DNA of 64,000 nucleotides, from positions 47,134,001-47,198,000 of the forward strand of contig CP141127.1 of the NCBI GenBank assembly GCA_035236585.1. Reading direction: 5' to 3'. The position numbers and the translations under genes are program-made. Positions 13,061 through 23,607 of this stretch are shown piece after piece. The stretch is from Warburgia ugandensis. Taxonomy: Eukaryota > Streptophyta > Magnoliopsida > Canellales > Canellaceae. The notes under the pieces were generated by a model. It was given only the letters and a program-made list of their open reading frames with translations, had not been told where the DNA came from and did not search any database. Every line of letters begins with the position of its first letter. The first letter of the stretch is position 1.

Positions 13061-15090
13061 CGTTAAGTGTTTAATTTTGGCTAAAAGACCCCTAGTTCAG
13101 CATTTAATTAGACCATCTAACTCATTAATTTGGTAATTTTTGGATAAAATATAAAAATTAGTTCAAATTGACCATCCAACTATAATTTGTCAAAATTAAT
13201 AGTCAGATGATCAATTGAGCTAAGTGGATGCCTAATGTATGGCTTAGATGACTCTAATATAGTCTTTGGTTTTGCAGATCAACCAAAGGAGGGTTGGATG
13301 GTGCAGATTTAATTTCAATGGTGCAAATTAGTTTGAAGATCACTAAGGCAAGGGATTAAGGGTTCTTAAAAGAAGAAGGTTTCTTAAGAGAAGAGGAGTC
13401 CTAATTTGGAAGAGAAGGAAGTTTCCTAATAGGATACTAAATCTTAAAGGGAAAGAGGTTGAGTAGAATTAGGAGGGATGAAAATTTATAAAGAGGAGGA
13501 ACTGTAGGGAGTGGGGGAGTTTTGGAGTTGTTGGGGTTTTGATCTTACTTTGTTCTATGTTTTTTCTTGCTGCTTATCTTGTTTCTAGTTTCCCACCATA
13601 TCCTTTTCTCAAGTTTGCATTCACCGCATCTCTCACCCCATCTCTGTTTTGTCACTATCCCTCTCTGTTTCACATTCTAACTCTGTTCTCCATCTCATCT
13701 CTATCCTTTGCTTCATCGTTCACCCGCCTTCCATCGCACCTCCACACCAAAAACCACATCCCAACACTACCAAGTTTCCCTTTCAAGCACCACTTTTCAT
13801 CCCTCTTTCATCTCCTCACGTTCCCTGAAACCATCACCCCTCGCACAGCCCAGCTCTGTTGTAGATGATGTCCAAAAAAGGCATCATTTTTCCCTCATCG
13901 GACGAGCATCTAGCGGCCAACATGTGCAATCATCGATGCCTCATAAAGCCTCGGCTCAGATCTTCAACAACCAGGCACGAACTTAGAACAGACGACTCTC
14001 AGAAGCCTGGACGTCGTCTCCCTCTCCCCTCTGTTCATTTGATTCCTAGAGCAGGCATCATTATTCCCTCACCAGATGAGCATCCATTGGCCTAGGCGAT
14101 TTTAGCACCATGCGACGCCCATCTTTCTAGCTGCTTAATTCTCTCCGGCTCTCTCTCTCTCTCGCGGCATCAGACAACTCCAGGCATCCCTTTTCTACTG
14201 GTCCAGCATAGCCCAAATCGTCCCCGTCTTCCATGCACAAGCAACACTGTCATCATTTCCGAGCATCTTCGCTCGCAGTCATCCCCCTCTTCTTCAGTGG
14301 ATTTCGAGTTTATGAAAATTTTTAAGGAAGTTTGGAAAGAAAATTCCAGTTTTGCCCATATTAGAATATTTAAAATTACATGTGCTATCCTATTATTGTT
14401 ACTATTCACATTTTATGTTATTTCCACTTTGGTTATTCGTGTTCTGTGTTATTCCATAGTTAATCGAGGAACTATCTTATCTATTCCTATTTAACCAAAT
14501 CAAAGGTTTTGGTTTACCCACGAAAAACTCTTATTTCTTGTCTGTTTTAATTCATAATTTCAATTGAATATTATAACATGTTCTTAGGATAGATTCTAGT
14601 TTAATTGTTGTTCCTGATCTTCAATTTGGGTTCTAAAAATAGATCTAAGCCATTAATTCTTAAATTTCTTAATTCAATTAGATTTTTGAAAGTTTTAGGA
14701 ATCTAACAAATTCCTCTATCAGATCATTAATCTAGGACATGTTGAATATATTGATGGAGTTTGATCAAGGTATGGGATACCAGAAGTGAAGAAATTAGAC
14801 AGCACTTAAGATAGGGAATTAAAATTTTCTTAATTTTTTCTAGTTTTAGTTTTAGTTAAGGTTTTGTTGTTTCTTTTTCTGTTCTTTTTGACATTAGACC
14901 TCTGAAATTTCAATGTTAAACTAAAGATAAAGTCTAATTTCTTTTTGTTAAATTTTGTCAATTAGTTTTAATTTTAAATAATTAAATTTTATTAAAAACT
15001 CCAAAATCAGAAAGCGCATCCCTGTGGGATAGACTCGTACTTGCATTAGCTATACCACAATAGCCTGTGCACTTGCGGAAAACATCAACA
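13061..15090 (+). mobile_element. Solo LTR F, Tat-type family, with target duplication
   Basis: This 2,030-bp sequence matches the LTRs of element H from start (CGTTAAGTGT, where H has TGTTAAGTGT) to end (CTTGCGGAAAACATCAACA). ATGTA precedes it (13056-13060) and ATGTA follows it (15091-15095), a perfect 5-bp target duplication. No internal region is attached, so it is a solo LTR left by recombination between the two LTRs of a former element. The ORFs at 13539-13868, 13708-13986 and 14297-14494 are readings through LTR sequence. A TATA box lies at 13487. Confidence 0.93.
13487..13492 (+). promoter_or_regulatory. Probable TATA box of solo LTR F
   Basis: TATAAA followed by GAGGAGG. The same position in the H LTRs (28587 and 35039) has TATAAAG followed by a purine-rich run. 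Conservation in three copies supports a promoter role at the U3/R boundary. Confidence 0.6.
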
Positions 15091-15095
15091 ATGTA

Positions 15096-15246
15096 CCTAG
15101 TTCTTCCTCTACCATGGTGATGCGGTGAAAAAAAGGTCAAGGATTGCTGCAAGATATATCTGATAAAATTCCTCAAGAACAGTCAGAGTACTTTGCTACT
15201 ACATGCATGGACATCTAATATTCAAAATTCCAAAACTTGTATTGGT
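15096..15246 (-). mobile_element. Probable continuation of LTR E beyond solo LTR F
   Basis: Short stretch between the second ATGTA and the copia-like LTR. By position it should continue the sequence into which F inserted. It has no distinct motif of its own. Confidence 0.35.
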
Positions 15247-15579
15247 TGTTAATGATAGGGTCAGATTGCCAATTAGCGGAGATCTAACTACCAGGATCTT
15301 TAGATTAGAGGATCACACCACAAACACACACACACACACACACACAAAGAGAGAGGAGATTTATGTGGTTCAGCCATCATGGACAACTTTGATCCAGTCT
15401 CTGCACTTTTCAGCAGCTCTGTTCCCCTGCTCAACACTCCATAAAGTGCAAATCACTCATTAAGTAAACTACAAGCACCTAGAAGCTTGCTAGTGCCTCT
15501 TACACCCGCCCTCATCGGTCGCCCTCGTTGGTTTCTCACAAACATCACTTGAAGTGTTCACATTCACTGGTCAAAAGGT

Positions 15580-15780
15580 TTTCTCATCAAGTCCACTCAT
15601 GCACACTTTGTACTGAGTCCTCTCGCCACTATTCACTGAGCCATCCTATCACTGTTCACCAAATCGTCCAACTCGAGTCCTCTCGCCACTGTTCCCAAGT
15701 CGGCCACACTCGTGGTCATCGAGTCCACTCACAGTAGTCACTGTGTCCACTTTCTGCACTTGTTCACAGAGTCAACTCCT
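15580..15780 (+). repeat. Degenerate short-period repeat (GTCCACTC / CACTGTTCAC)
   Basis: GTCC(A/T)CTC recurs with CACT(A/G)TTCAC-like segments at roughly 20-base spacing, for example GAGTCCTCTCGCCACT at two places. It is a minisatellite-like array with strong unit drift. Confidence 0.6.
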
Positions 15781-15924
15781 AATTGTTACCAGACCGCTCA
15801 CAGCTATCATCGACTCAATCCACTCGGAATTACACTTTTCACCAAGTCAACTCACCATTTTTAGTTTTCCTGAACAGGGGTGTCATTATCAATTTCTTAG
15901 GGTGCATTTTTATTGTTATTATTG

Positions 15925-16170
15925 CAACCTATTTATTGTTGCAACTCGTCCACTATTGCAACTCATCTACTATTGTAACTCTGCCTCTGTTGCAACTTTG
16001 TACTATTGTAACTCTACACTATTACAACCCAAACTGTTGAAACCCACTACTGTTGTAACTCATCCCTATCTTACAACTCAGTACTGCTGCAACTCTAAAC
16101 TATTGCAACCCAAACTATTGAAACACACTACTATTGTAACTCGCCAATGTTACAACTCAGCATTGTAGCA
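15925..16170 (+). repeat. Minisatellite-like array of TATTGCAACTC units
   Basis: More than a dozen units of the form (C/T)TATTG(C/T)AACTC are separated by 4-9 variable bases. A higher-order unit (CCAAACTGTTGAAACCCACT / CCAAACTATTGAAACACACT) recurs after about 80 bases. The ORFs at 15743-16168 and 15783-16040 are repetitive shadows of this array. Confidence 0.8.
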
Positions 16171-16365
16171 GATACTATAGTATCGACATAATAGGTCCTA
16201 TAGCAATATTGCAGTAGACTGTAGCACACTGTAGTAGTACTGTATCTATCACTGTATCACTATAGTAGTACCATAGCACGGACATGATCATGACTTATAC
16301 TGTAGTTAACATCATTACATTTCCCTATAATAGTACTGTAACTTCACTATGCAACACTGTAGCAC
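16165..16365 (+). repeat. Array of CTGTAGCAC / ACTATAGTA-like units
   Basis: Directly follows the previous array. Units such as CTGTAGCACACTGTAGTA, ACTGTATCACT and CACTGTAGCACTGA recur with 10-20 base spacing. Confidence 0.65.
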
Positions 16366-17063
16366 TGACATTTTTTTTTGTTTGGCTGGTGCAATTGTCT
16401 CTGCCTGTAGCTGTTTCAATGCTTTCCTCTGGTCAACTTTCATTTCTTACTTGTCATGTATACTGCTATTGGCAATTACCGCTCATCACCCCTCCACAGA
16501 GCATTTGGTGTCTCTCTTTTTTGTCTTCTATAGATTTGGTCCAAACATTTTCTTTAGGGGATTTTAAAAACCCCAATTCCTCTTGTTTCAAGTCAGAGAG
16601 CACATCACTTACCAACTATGATTCTGATGGTTTCTAACTAGATACTATATCATTCATAGTTTGCGGCTTTGTCAACTCTTTATGCTATGGAGTACGTTGC
16701 TTTTGCTTGTGGGTACTCTCATCATAGCCCTTAGAACTCCTATATTCAGCAGATTCTTCACCAACAACTGGCTTGTCTATAGCTGCTGATGGAGTGTCTA
16801 ATTGGTCAAGCTTCTTTTAAAGGAAAACAAGCTCTCTTGCTGCTGATTTTTGGATCTCTCTCACATCAGCATCTTCACCGCATTTGACCTTATCTGGCCT
16901 ACTTTCCTTCCTTCATCGGCTCCTATCTAGCCATGCTTTTTCAGCCACAGATCAACGGATCACACTCCACTTCGTCTTAGCCGATGATGGGGCGCCAACA
17001 GATGCGTGATCGGTCTCTGGCACTTATCTCCACTATTTCTGAACTTCTGTTTTGTAGTAACCT

Positions 17064-17077
17064 GGCTCTAATACCAC
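17064..17077 (-). other. Primer binding site of the inverted copia-like element
   Basis: The plus strand reads GGCTCTAATACCAC; its complement GTGGTATTAGAGCC differs by two bases from the tRNA-Met primer site TTGGTATCAGAGCC. It sits directly against the LTR boundary. Confidence 0.7.
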
Positions 17078-17467
17078 TTTAATAGGGTCAGATCACCAAT
17101 TGACATAGATTTGACTACCAAGATATTTAGATTAGAGGATCACACCACAAACACACACACACACACAAAGAGAGAGGAGATTTATGTGGTTCAACCATCT
17201 TGGTCTACATCCATGGGAGAAAGAATACTTTTTGATCAGATTACATGTTTAGGTCTTCTCTCATGTCTCTAAGTTCTTTTTATAGCAATTACAAGTGTGT
17301 GTATGCCAAAAAGTGCAGGTGGTAAGGTCTTCAACCTATGGCACTGCTAGCCGTTAATATTGAATTCCGGTGGTGTCGATGTTTCTAGAATGTCAGTTTA
17401 TACCCACATGGGCATGGACCATAATGCCCTAGTTTGTTGTTGCTCATGAACAAATACTACTGTTGAC

Positions 17468-20400
17468 ACCCATTTGAAATAGAGAATTTTCTGAATTACA
17501 AATGATAAACATAGCACCTTGCATAACACTAGCTTCCTATGAGACTTCTCTGCCTATACAAACTCGATTAGACATTGCTTATGTTGTGCACGTCAGTGGT
17601 ACTCACATGAAAACAACAATGTAGATTAACATATCAACTATGCAATGAACTATATGGTACTGGTACTACATTGAAGAATGAAAAGACACCCAAACAGACT
17701 TCTAGACTATCTTTTCCTCTTTTGAATAATTTATTGCTTTCAGCATAGGCAAAAAGCTCTAGTTGAAATTGTGGATGACATAACATGGTTGCATTCTTAG
17801 AAATGAATGTTGTGTTTGGGCTTTTACTGAAGGTGGGATCAAGGAGGAACGTGTCCATTATTGACTCATAACTCTCCAAATGAAAAAGTGTGCCTATGAC
17901 CCTATTCTTTTACACAAGGTGACAGAGAGGCCTGGTGAGGAAAAGATATCAACGAGCTACATTCAACCAATCTAGTTTAGAATTTGCGTGAGGAGAAAGC
18001 ACATAGAACTAAAATGTTAACTTTTCAACAACCTACCATATATTTAAAAGGTTGTAACTCTGCTATTAAATGGAACAAATGGGTTTTAAAACCTTGTCTT
18101 GAAAAGTAGGATGTGGAACGAGAAGCTATTGTGGGACAAGAGGACTCAACTCGCCTCCACTCGACCAAGTAGTACTAAATGAATGTTGGTGAACTCAGTA
18201 AGAAAAAACTAAGGTGAGCATCAAAACAAAGTAATGGAAAATGAATTGTCTTGGGGAGTTTTAAATAGTAGTGCTCCAAGCTGGTTGACTTGAAGCTCAA
18301 GCAAGAAAACTATACGAAAACTTTCAACTTTTTCTCTCTTTCTTTTTGTATGCATTTTTGAATTGACAAATTTCTCCTTAAAATGTACTTTAGGAGCTGG
18401 TGATCCAAGTTCTGAATATATGCTCATCTTATTTATGTAGTTGAAAGACTCACTTCACTATATCAGCCAATGAAATAATGAAATGAGGAATAAACATAAG
18501 GTACAACTCTAGAGGCTATGGGAAACCAAAAATAGCTTTTCGGGCCTAGATTGTTGTTACATGGATCATTTAATCAGGGTTTTACCAAAACCAGATCAGC
18601 ATGAACAATGTGTCATACAACATTAATGGAATTCTACTAGAAAAGAATTCCATAGCTTGCAAATTGGCATCGTGCTGTACCTACCTAGCACAACAATGCC
18701 ATGTGGACCACTTGTTTATATGACATATAGCCTGACAAGTGGGAAGTGGCAGGTCTCAGTTGGCTATATGGACTCTTCTATAGGCTTGAGAATTGACATC
18801 AATGAGACATTCTTTGAACTCGTTAATGTACCATTCTGCCCACATTTTTGAGCATTCAAATACAAAACTTAGTTGAAGTTCTACAAAACCAGTATAAAGT
18901 TCTGTAACTCAGAATTACTAGCAACTTCTTTCCTTCACACTTAGTGCATGTAAGTGTTAGACATAAATATTGTTGACCTACTTCCCATTACCTTAAGGTT
19001 TTAGGTTGAACAGTAAACCATCCTGGTATCAAAGCCTTACTAATCAAGAGGTTGTGAGTTTGAATCACCTATATTAGTTCCAACGCAAGGTAAATGAACC
19101 TGCACTAGGCTTGAATGGTAATCCAACAATATGATTACTAAATAAGAATTCAATTGATACGCAAGGGATACGGATATTTATCTTCAATGTAACATCCATT
19201 TCACTGTATTAAGAATGTGACTGGGTATCTTGTCTGGCTAGTTGACTTATGGTTGATCCCACAAGCTTTGGAGCATAGCAGAATAAAGGCACCAAAAAGG
19301 ACCTTTTCTCCTATGAACAACGTGATACAAACCATCTACTTCATACACATACGTATGTCTACAATGTACATGTTGTAGTAGTTATAGTCAAGCTACCAAT
19401 TCTCTCAACTATACTTTGAAGTAACTCTATTCTGCCATTTCAATTTACTTGAAAGATAATTCTATCCGGCCATATAACAGTGTCCAACCAATTCAAGTTT
19501 TGATAGTTGAGATACAACAGTGCCATACAAATTCTCTTAGGTATACTTGAAATATCACTATCCTACTTGAGATATCACTTTTCCTACTTACCAATTGACA
19601 CATAACATACTAATTGTTTGGTCATTGCAATGGATACAATCCCAAACGCATATGTACTTACCTATTATCTACCTCTACAATGGACCTTTATCTATTTGTC
19701 TCTTTTCTATCTATGTATGTATATATAATAGAGACGTGTAAGGAAATGGTACCTACCTAATATTTAAATTCTTCTCTTGAATATACTCTTCTATAATTAA
19801 TTTTTAAAGATTGCCAGTTCTATGGCTACCAAGCTCTAGTTGATAGAAAGTGTTTAGCAAAGAGTTTTTCATGATGGACTTGATGTTTCTCAAAGATTTA
19901 TATGACTAAAAAAATATTACAGCTTGCAAATTGGGGATTTCAAGCATGCTTCTATTTGTTGACTATGTACTTATAAATGTCCATTACTGGTTTCCTAATT
20001 TGCTCCTTATTCACTTAAAAGCTAAAAGCCAATAGTAATGTACTATGGTTAAGTGTTGATTTTTATATTAAACACCTTACTTTTTTATTATTTTAGTGCA
20101 TTTTATTATTTACTTTTACATTTACAGAGTATATGCACTAAATATTTCTTTATAATCTAACCATAGTTTGGTAAAATTTAGGGTTAGATGAAGATCCAAG
20201 GTAATTATGTGCAAAACTATATGTTATATAGTACTAACTAGGAATTTTTCTAAATTTTTATGTGGTAGATCAAAATCCATGTGGTTAGACCAAGTCAATT
20301 AACATTTTGGATTGTCGATCAAGGTAGATTGAAATGGATGGCTATGATCAATTCGATATGAATTTGGATGATCAATTTCAAATCAAGATAAAATAGCTCA

Positions 20401-20880
20401 AGTTTCACCATTTTTGAATTACAAGTGGTCTGAGGATTGCAAGATTTAAAGCTGATTGATGAAGATCAATGGTAATCTAAGCAATCTATCTTTGGACAGT
20501 CAAGACCACTTTAAAACAACTTTGGATGTTTTGAACATGACTAGACAAAGATGTGATGTTTTCATCATCCTAGAGCAGTTTAATGGATTGGAAGGTCAAA
20601 TTTATTACTTTTATGAAAATAAAAAGGATGCCTAATTCAACCATTTTGGATGTTTGAAATTAGATCTTAAGAATGGATTGAATATTATAAGATTGGATAT
20701 TTTAGATGTATCCCTTAATGATCAAGGAAGGAAATAAGCATGAATATAAGAGATTTAGAATATAAGAATAGAAGTTTCCTAATTAGATTAGGAAACTCCA
20801 CTTGATTAGAATGGAAAAGGATATAGAAAGAGTTCCTATGGAAACTAAGTTAAGAGACTACTCTAAGTTAGAAAATTACA
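17468..20880. other. 3.4 kb with no supported gene
   Basis: I see no LTR boundary pair, transposase or conserved protein here. Short minus-strand frames (17634-17879, 18221-18427) and a plus-strand frame (18657-18851) match no family I recognise. A retroelement-like fragment lies at 18955-19090. AT-rich stretches near 20100-20700 with GATCAAGG-type words resemble LTR U3 sequence. This is the least repetitive part of the window and the likeliest older flanking DNA. Confidence 0.4.
18955..19090 (+). mobile_element. Possible short LTR end plus primer site (TRIM-like fragment)
   Basis: TGTTAGACATAAATATTGTT begins a short segment containing CCATTACCTTAAGGTTTTAG, then TGGTATCAAAGCC (close to the tRNA-Met primer site) and GTGAGTTTGAATCACC. 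This order is familiar from small plant LTR elements. No second LTR was found. Confidence 0.35.
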
Positions 20881-20889
20881 CAAGAGATT

Positions 20890-21415
20890 TTTAAAGTCAG
20901 CTAAAAATAGTAATAGAAGTTGGTTGCAAAGCGATTCTATCAAGCTGACTTGGAAAATCGGTAAGAAAAGAAGTCAGTTAAGAAACAACTTTAAAATTCA
21001 CCACTTCTAAAGTCTATTACAAATATGACTTTAAAAGAAAATGTTTTTGGAGTTGTTTTGAAAAAAGTGACATTGAAAATAGATATGTTTGAAGTTGCCT
21101 TTTTTCAAAACAACTTTAAAAATAGGCACTTATAAAGTTATGAAAAAGCAACCTCAAAAAGCTTCCATTTTTAAGTCATTACGAAAATGTCATTTTTGAA
21201 GTCGTTTTGAAAAGAAAAAAAACAACAACTTTAAAGCATTTGTTTTAGAAGTCATTTTTCCAAAACGACATTAAAAATGACTATTTCTGAAGTCATTTTT
21301 TTCATAATGGTTTCAAAAGTGGTTGCGTTTAAAGTCATTTTTTTCACAATGACTTCAAAAGTAGTTGTTTTTAAAATCGTTTTTCCATTATGACTTTAAA
21401 AGTTCCTTTCTTTTC
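20890..21415. repeat. Left subterminal repeat array of the CACTA element
   Basis: Repeated words of the type AACTTTAAAA, GAAGTCATTTTT and TCAAAACAACTTT occur every 20-40 bases in both orientations. The same words form the array at 50110-51225. Confidence 0.75.
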
Positions 21416-21939
21416 TTTTCTTTTTCTTTCATTTGTAACCACTACGTATATTTTTGCATTCATTCAATGTACTATCTACTATATTCTTCTTGCAATATTT
21501 ATACACATAAAAAAGAAACATGCATTCAATTCCATGGTAAATTACAAAACATCAAAATTCATCATGTCATCCACATCTACTTTGAAATGACTTGATAAAA
21601 AAACTACAACACATTCACTGCAACATCCACATTCACTTCATTTACAAGTCATAAGCATGTACCCATTTAATTCCACACTCCAAGTTCCCGTCATTCATCA
21701 TCCCACAAATATGTATACTTGAGTGAAAATAATGAAAACTAGCAAAACACATGCATATAAATGAAAATGCAATCTCCACATTCACTTCATTTACAAGTCT
21801 ATACACATCCTATAAAATGTTTATACTTCAATGTAAATAATTAAAAGTAGAAGAACACATACATACTAATGAAAATAATACCTTATTATGGATAAGGTAA
21901 TTTAGATAATTACTCCAACTGTTCTAATTGAAACACATT

Positions 21940-23607
21940 ATATACTTAGCCCATTCACTTCATGTTTCATGAAGGTTTGCTTTGGAGTAACTCTTCTTGT
22001 CTGCCCACTTAGAAAGCACAATAGTCTACAATATAAATTATTTAATTTAATTGGCACATTATTTTGAGCTGAAATCCATAAAAAGTTGTAAAAAAGTATA
22101 TGATTGTGACCAGTAAAAAGTGTCTTACCTTTCTTAACTGGAAGACACTAACGCCATTAAGTACTAAGATCCTCATGTATCTTAGATATAGTACTTGCAT
22201 TCTCAATCAGATTGTTGTCTAGGGCTTTGTGCAACAAGAGAAATAGAAAAGATTAATAAATATTTTTATAATATTATATGTTTAGTTATTAAATAGAGTA
22301 ATTAACTATTTTCAATACCTTGATAGTCTTCTAAGTGAGTTTCAGTGGTTGCATAGTCTCGGTCACATTAGCTCATGTTAATCATGCTCCACAAATTTAA
22401 ATTCAAATACATTAGATACGTGTAAAAACTTACTTATCTATGTATCATGCAAAAAAAGTTTAAAAGCTTACTTATTTATGTTTTTTTGAAGGCTGGATGG
22501 ATGTGTAATCTATAAGAATAAAAAAAGAAAACTTGCCCACCATGCACATCCAATGAACCCTATATACACAATCATATGAATTGTAATAAAGTTCATAATT
22601 CTCATGTGTAGAATAAGTTGGTGAGAAAACAAAGAAAAGAAAACTTACCAATTATTAAAGGAAATTATTAAACCTTGCCCACTGGAGTACTAGAAGAACC
22701 TCGATAAAATATCATCTACATGTCTCTTCATAAGCTATTGCTCCACTACTCCAAAATTGATTTTGGGGTCAAGGAATTGATAAAGTACATGCCCAATAAA
22801 GGAAAGGCTCATTGTATCATTTAGAAAGCTACATAAAAAATAATTATTATCTATCATGAAAAAATAGCATGTAATGTTAAGTATTATATAGTAAATATTT
22901 GTATATACCCCGTGTAGGAGACAATGTGAGGGTGCTCAAGTTGATCCCATTGGCAAACTTGTAATAGGTTCTTTATCATAAGTGGTACCTCAACAACATT
23001 GTTAGCTAGCACTCCCTCCTTGATCCATATAAGGATGATTGCCTTATCTTTGTTAGTTAGTTCAAAGAGTAACATTAGGGATCAAGGTGTATGAGGTGAG
23101 AGTTCCACGTGATCCTCAGACGGCTATTGCGATCTTTTTATTCAATTAATATTGATCAATGATGAAAAATAAACATAAACACTTGTATCAATTCAACTTA
23201 TGTGATAGTAGCTAATGGTGCAATGGTGAGTAGTCTTGATGGTGCTTTGCATTGCTGATTAACCTTAAAAATAGTTAATAAGCAATTAAATTGAGGTCTC
23301 TGGATAAAAATTGTTGTTGAGGTAGGTAGTGTGAAAAGATATATACCATGGACTCTATGGGAATGATGAATTTGTCATGCCCAACAGTTACAATATTTTC
23401 CATTTCTAAAGGAAATGAAAGGTAGGCAGTTGCAATCAAAGCCATGGTAGCATGTGCTTAGTATGTTGAGGCATATTAATCCTATGCAAAATAGTTGATT
23501 TATGCTCATAGCATGATTGAACTATGACGATGTTTTCACTGGTATCCAAGGCCAATAGGCATTGACTCACCTACAAATCATATACTCATCATACATTGGA
23601 GAGGTTG
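21940..23607 (-). pseudogene. CACTA transposase relic, C-terminal half
   Basis: Reading leftward from 23607 it aligns with the plus copy at 62940-63960: TATTGGCCTTGGAT, GCTATGAGCAT and CATAGAGTCCATGGTAT are shared. The best frame, 22884-23075, reads LANNVVEVPLMIKNLLQVCQ and then IVSYTGYIQ, resembling the segment before the C-terminal protease-like domain of plant En/Spm proteins. Further left come fragments (GQGLIISFNNW, then VHWMC) like the substrate-binding end of that domain, and a final EWAKYI-like end near 21950. Exons are separated by AT-rich introns and frames are broken. Family assignment is from recalled pattern, not a search. Confidence 0.6.

Larger units (their letters stand above)
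15247..17467 (-). mobile_element. Inverted copia-like retrotransposon remnant
   Basis: Two similar segments, 15255-15378 and 17083-17200, share AGGGTCAGAT, TTAGATTAGAGGATCACACC, a CA run and GAGAGGAGATTTATGTGGTT. Immediately left of the second is the complement of a tRNA-Met primer site, so the element reads right to left. Its upstream LTR is about 17078-17467, ending ACTGTTGACA (TGTCAACAGT on the minus strand). The left LTR copy diverges after ~130 bp. The internal part is only ~1.7 kb and contains short-period repeats but no readable pol domains. Copia assignment rests on LTR and primer-site style and is tentative. Confidence 0.6.

Noticed and set aside
15925..16170. CRISPR-like array
   Set aside because: Units are ~11 bases, imperfect, with 4-9 base spacing, and lie in a plant retroelement. 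This is a minisatellite.
19020..19080. tRNA-like gene (TGGTATCAAAGCC followed by a B-box-like GAGTTTGAATC)
   Set aside because: No cloverleaf could be drawn. It fits better as a primer site and start of a small LTR element.
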